Positions 6,013 through 7,630 of a stretch of 7,630 bases of DNA are shown in pieces. The translations under genes were made by a program, and so were the position numbers. Source of the DNA: Phycisphaerae bacterium (GTDB taxonomy: Bacteria; Planctomycetota; Phycisphaerae; Sedimentisphaerales; Anaerohalosphaeraceae); NCBI GenBank assembly GCA_021736615.1, contig JAIPFN010000013.1:1-7630 (forward strand), given 5' to 3'. Below the pieces are notes generated by a model that did no database searches, was not told the origin of the DNA, and saw only the letters and a program-made list of their open reading frames with translations. Positions within the stretch are counted from its first letter, which is position 1. The number at the start of each line of letters is the position of its first letter.

Positions 6013-6843
6013 ATGGAAGTTAGATATTCGCCTGACCCGGTTCGTTTTTGCCGGATGACGACACAGGAGGTTCGCGACAATTTTTTGATCGAGTCGCTTT
6101 TTAAGGCCGATACAATTGAAATGGTTTATTCGGATGTCGACCGGGCTATTACGGGGTCGGCGGTTCCGGTCAAAGGCGAGTTGGCATTGACTTCGGCTGA
6201 CGAACTTCGAGCGGATTATTTTTGTCAGCGGCGCGAGCTTGGTATTTTAAACATCGGCGGCGAAGGCAGTGCAGCTATAGACGGCAAAAAGTATGAGATG
6301 AGCAATCTTGATTGTCTTTATGTCGGTAAGGGTACTAAGGAAATAACTTTTGCGAGCAGCGATGCGAAGTCGCCTGCGAAATACTATCTGCTCAGTTATC
6401 CGGCACACGCCGAATACCCGGTAGTGCATATTCAGCGGTCGCAGTCTACGCCGGTTGGGCTTGGGACTATCGAAGAGTCCAACAAGCGTACGATCTATAA
6501 ATGCATTCATCCGGACAACGCCAGGAGTTGTCAGCTGGTGATGGGGTATACTGTTCTCGATCCGGGCTGTGTGTGGAATACGATGCCTGCGCATACGCAT
6601 GAGCGGCGGATGGAAGTTTATATGTACTTTGATGTAGCAAAAGGCGCCCGCGTTTTTCACTTTATGGGCAAGCCGGATGAGACGAGGCATATATCCGTTG
6701 CTGACGGACAGGCGGTTATCTCGCCGAGCTGGTCGATACATTCCGGCGTAGGGACGGCGGCGTATACTTTCTGCTGGGGGATGGGCGGAGAGAACCAGGC
6801 GTTCGACGACATGGACCACCTGCAAATCGAAGATTTGAAATGA
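6013..6843 (+). CDS. kduI: 5-dehydro-4-deoxy-D-glucuronate isomerase (EC 5.3.1.17)
   Basis: KduI converts 5-keto-4-deoxyuronate, the open form of the unsaturated uronate released by lyases and GH105 enzymes, to 3-deoxy-D-glycero-2,5-hexodiulosonate in the cytoplasm. At 276 residues it is nearly the same length as the E. coli enzyme (278). The cupin metal ligands are all present: His194 and His196 in PAHTHERRMEVYMYF, Glu201, and His243 in PSWSIHSG, each offset by two from the E. coli residues. Other family signatures are the N-terminal RYSPDPV, ELGILNIGG (75-83) and the C-terminal FDDMDHLQIEDLK. There is no signal peptide, as expected. AAAAGGA at 5997-6003 is nine bases before the ATG. kduD follows after 82 bp on the same strand, the usual pairing. 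The stop codon abuts a heptad repeat. Identification is firm. Confidence 0.97.
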   Translation: MEVRYSPDPVRFCRMTTQEVRDNFLIESLFKADTIEMVYSDVDRAITGSAVPVKGELALTSADELRADYFCQRRELGILNIGGEGSAAIDGKKYEMSNLDCLYVGKGTKEITFASSDAKSPAKYYLLSYPAHAEYPVVHIQRSQSTPVGLGTIEESNKRTIYKCIHPDNARSCQLVMGYTVLDPGCVWNTMPAHTHERRMEVYMYFDVAKGARVFHFMGKPDETRHISVADGQAVISPSWSIHSGVGTAAYTFCWGMGGENQAFDDMDHLQIEDLK

Positions 6844-6913
6844 CGAATGACGAATTATGAATTACGAATTACGAATTTAGGATTCGGCCTGGCGGCCGAG
6901 GCTGTTTTATTTT
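6843..6913 (+). repeat. Heptad (ACGAATT)n plus hairpin element, copy 2
   Basis: Five heptads run from 6843 to 6877: ACGAATG, ACGAATT, ATGAATT, ACGAATT, ACGAATT. They are followed by TCGGCC (6884-6889), loop TGGC and GGCCGA (6894-6899), then GGCTGTTTTATTTT. Order, hairpin stem and T-rich tail match the copy at 3533-3594, while the loop and the heptad count differ. The first base of the array is the last base of the kduI stop codon. It fills nearly all of the kduI-kduD gap, so it may weaken transcription into kduD, but the tail is not a clean terminator T run. Confidence 0.75.
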
Positions 6914-6925
6914 AAGGGAGCGATT

Positions 6926-7630
6926 ATGATATTGGATCAGTTTAAATTGGATGGTAAGGTTGCTGTTGTTACGGGGGCGGCTCGCGGGCTTGGTCGCGGT
7001 ATGGCGGTTGGGCTTGCCGAGGCCGGTGCGGATGTTGCTTTGGTTGATATTCTTGATATGGCCGAGAGCAAGGCGATGATCGAGGCTCTTGGGCGAAAGT
7101 GTATTGCTATCAGCGTCGATCTGAGCAAAAAGGCACCGGTCGACACTATCGTCAGTACCACAGTTGAACAGCTTGGCGGGATCGATATTTTGTTTAATAA
7201 CGCCGGGATTATTCGGCGGGCACCGATCACCGAGTTTTCCGAAAAGGACTGGGACGATGTTATGGATATCAATATTCGCACGCTGTTTTTTCTGAGCCAG
7301 GCAGTCGGCAAGCAGATGATCAAACAGGGTCGCGGGGGCAAGATAGTCAACACCGCTTCGATGCTTAGTTTTCAGGGGGGGGTTTTTGTTCCGTCGTATA
7401 CGGCGTCGAAAAGTGCTGTGATGGGGCTGACGCGTTTGCTGGCGAATGAGCTTGGTGCGTATAATATTAATGTCAACGCGATCGCGCCGGGGTATATGGC
7501 GACCGACAATACTAAGGCGTTACGTGAGGATCCGGTGCGGAATAAGGCGATACTTGATCGTATACCGGCTGGGCGATGGGGCAAACCGGAGGATCTTAAA
7601 GGCGTGGCGGTGTTCCTAGCTTCGGCGGCT
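6926..7630 (+). CDS. kduD: 2-dehydro-3-deoxy-D-gluconate 5-dehydrogenase (EC 1.1.1.127), 3'-truncated by the window edge
   Basis: KduD reduces the KduI product to 2-keto-3-deoxygluconate with NAD(P)H in the cytoplasm. It is a short-chain dehydrogenase/reductase. The cofactor motif is TGAARGLGRG (16-25), NNAG is at 91-94, and the catalytic set is Asn116, Ser145, Tyr158 and Lys162 (YTASK), followed by NAIAPGYMATDNT (184-196), typical of KduD. The start is supported by AAGGGAG (6914-6920), five bases upstream of the ATG. The window holds 235 codons with no stop; the E. coli protein has 253 residues, so only about 18 are missing and the gene is probably intact beyond the edge. An in-frame G8 run (7375-7382) encodes the Gly-Gly at 151-152. 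Adjacency to kduI makes the specific assignment strong compared with other SDR enzymes. Confidence 0.93.
   Translation, partial: MILDQFKLDGKVAVVTGAARGLGRGMAVGLAEAGADVALVDILDMAESKAMIEALGRKCIAISVDLSKKAPVDTIVSTTVEQLGGIDILFNNAGIIRRAPITEFSEKDWDDVMDINIRTLFFLSQAVGKQMIKQGRGGKIVNTASMLSFQGGVFVPSYTASKSAVMGLTRLLANELGAYNINVNAIAPGYMATDNTKALREDPVRNKAILDRIPAGRWGKPEDLKGVAVFLASAA

Noticed and set aside
6247..6825. 192-codon - strand frame inside kduI
   Set aside because: It is antisense to a firmly identified gene, with no ribosome site or recognisable protein features.
7375..7382. G8 run in kduD as a phase-variation site
   Set aside because: It encodes the Gly-Gly of FQGG, which I expect in KduD proteins, and enzymes of this cytoplasmic step are not typical switching targets. 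Simple coding constraint explains it.

Overview
The window looks like part of a polysaccharide-use locus from a Gram-negative environmental bacterium, most likely a planctomycete of the Phycisphaerae/Sedimentisphaerales type or a relative in the PVC group. That placement is an inference. It rests on two secreted, lipoprotein-like uronic-acid enzymes, loosely spaced same-strand genes, and short-period intergenic repeats of a kind I associate with planctomycete-like genomes. No rRNA, tRNA, CRISPR array or transposase is visible.

Left part (1 to about 1000): A/T-rich and unlike the rest. It holds the 3' part of an unrecognised membrane protein (+ strand, cut by the window edge) and a convergent 81-residue protein with a CPFC motif (- strand), with a weak bidirectional terminator between them. 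Positions 998-1335 are non-coding. They contain a run of A-tracts spaced about 10 bp apart (probable curved DNA), a GCCCCTAA direct repeat, and the region upstream of the first catabolic gene.

Middle and right part (1336-7630): four genes on the + strand. They encode (1) a GH105-type unsaturated uronyl hydrolase fused to a DUF4861-like domain, with a lipoprotein-like leader; (2) a heparinase II/III-superfamily polysaccharide lyase with a clear lipobox; (3) KduI, 5-dehydro-4-deoxy-D-glucuronate isomerase; (4) KduD, 2-dehydro-3-deoxy-D-gluconate 5-dehydrogenase, cut by the right edge after 235 codons. They form a logical chain. The lyase cleaves an acidic polysaccharide by beta-elimination and leaves unsaturated uronic acid ends. 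The GH105 enzyme releases the unsaturated uronate, which opens to 5-keto-4-deoxyuronate. KduI and KduD then convert it to 2-keto-3-deoxygluconate. The polysaccharide itself (pectin or rhamnogalacturonan, ulvan, glycosaminoglycan or other) cannot be decided here; no sulfatase, transporter or regulator is in view.

The gaps between the catabolic genes carry repeats. A heptad (ACGAATT)n plus GC-rich hairpin element occurs twice and in both copies meets or supplies a stop codon. Three kinds of 9-nt-period repeat lie in the 371-bp gap before kduI. The GH105 gene has a sharp internal change in codon use near 1620 and a C9 run just after its signal sequence. I did not find a clearly new defence or mobile system. 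The most unusual points are the mosaic 5' end of the GH105 gene, the stop-codon-associated repeat element and the phased A-tract block.
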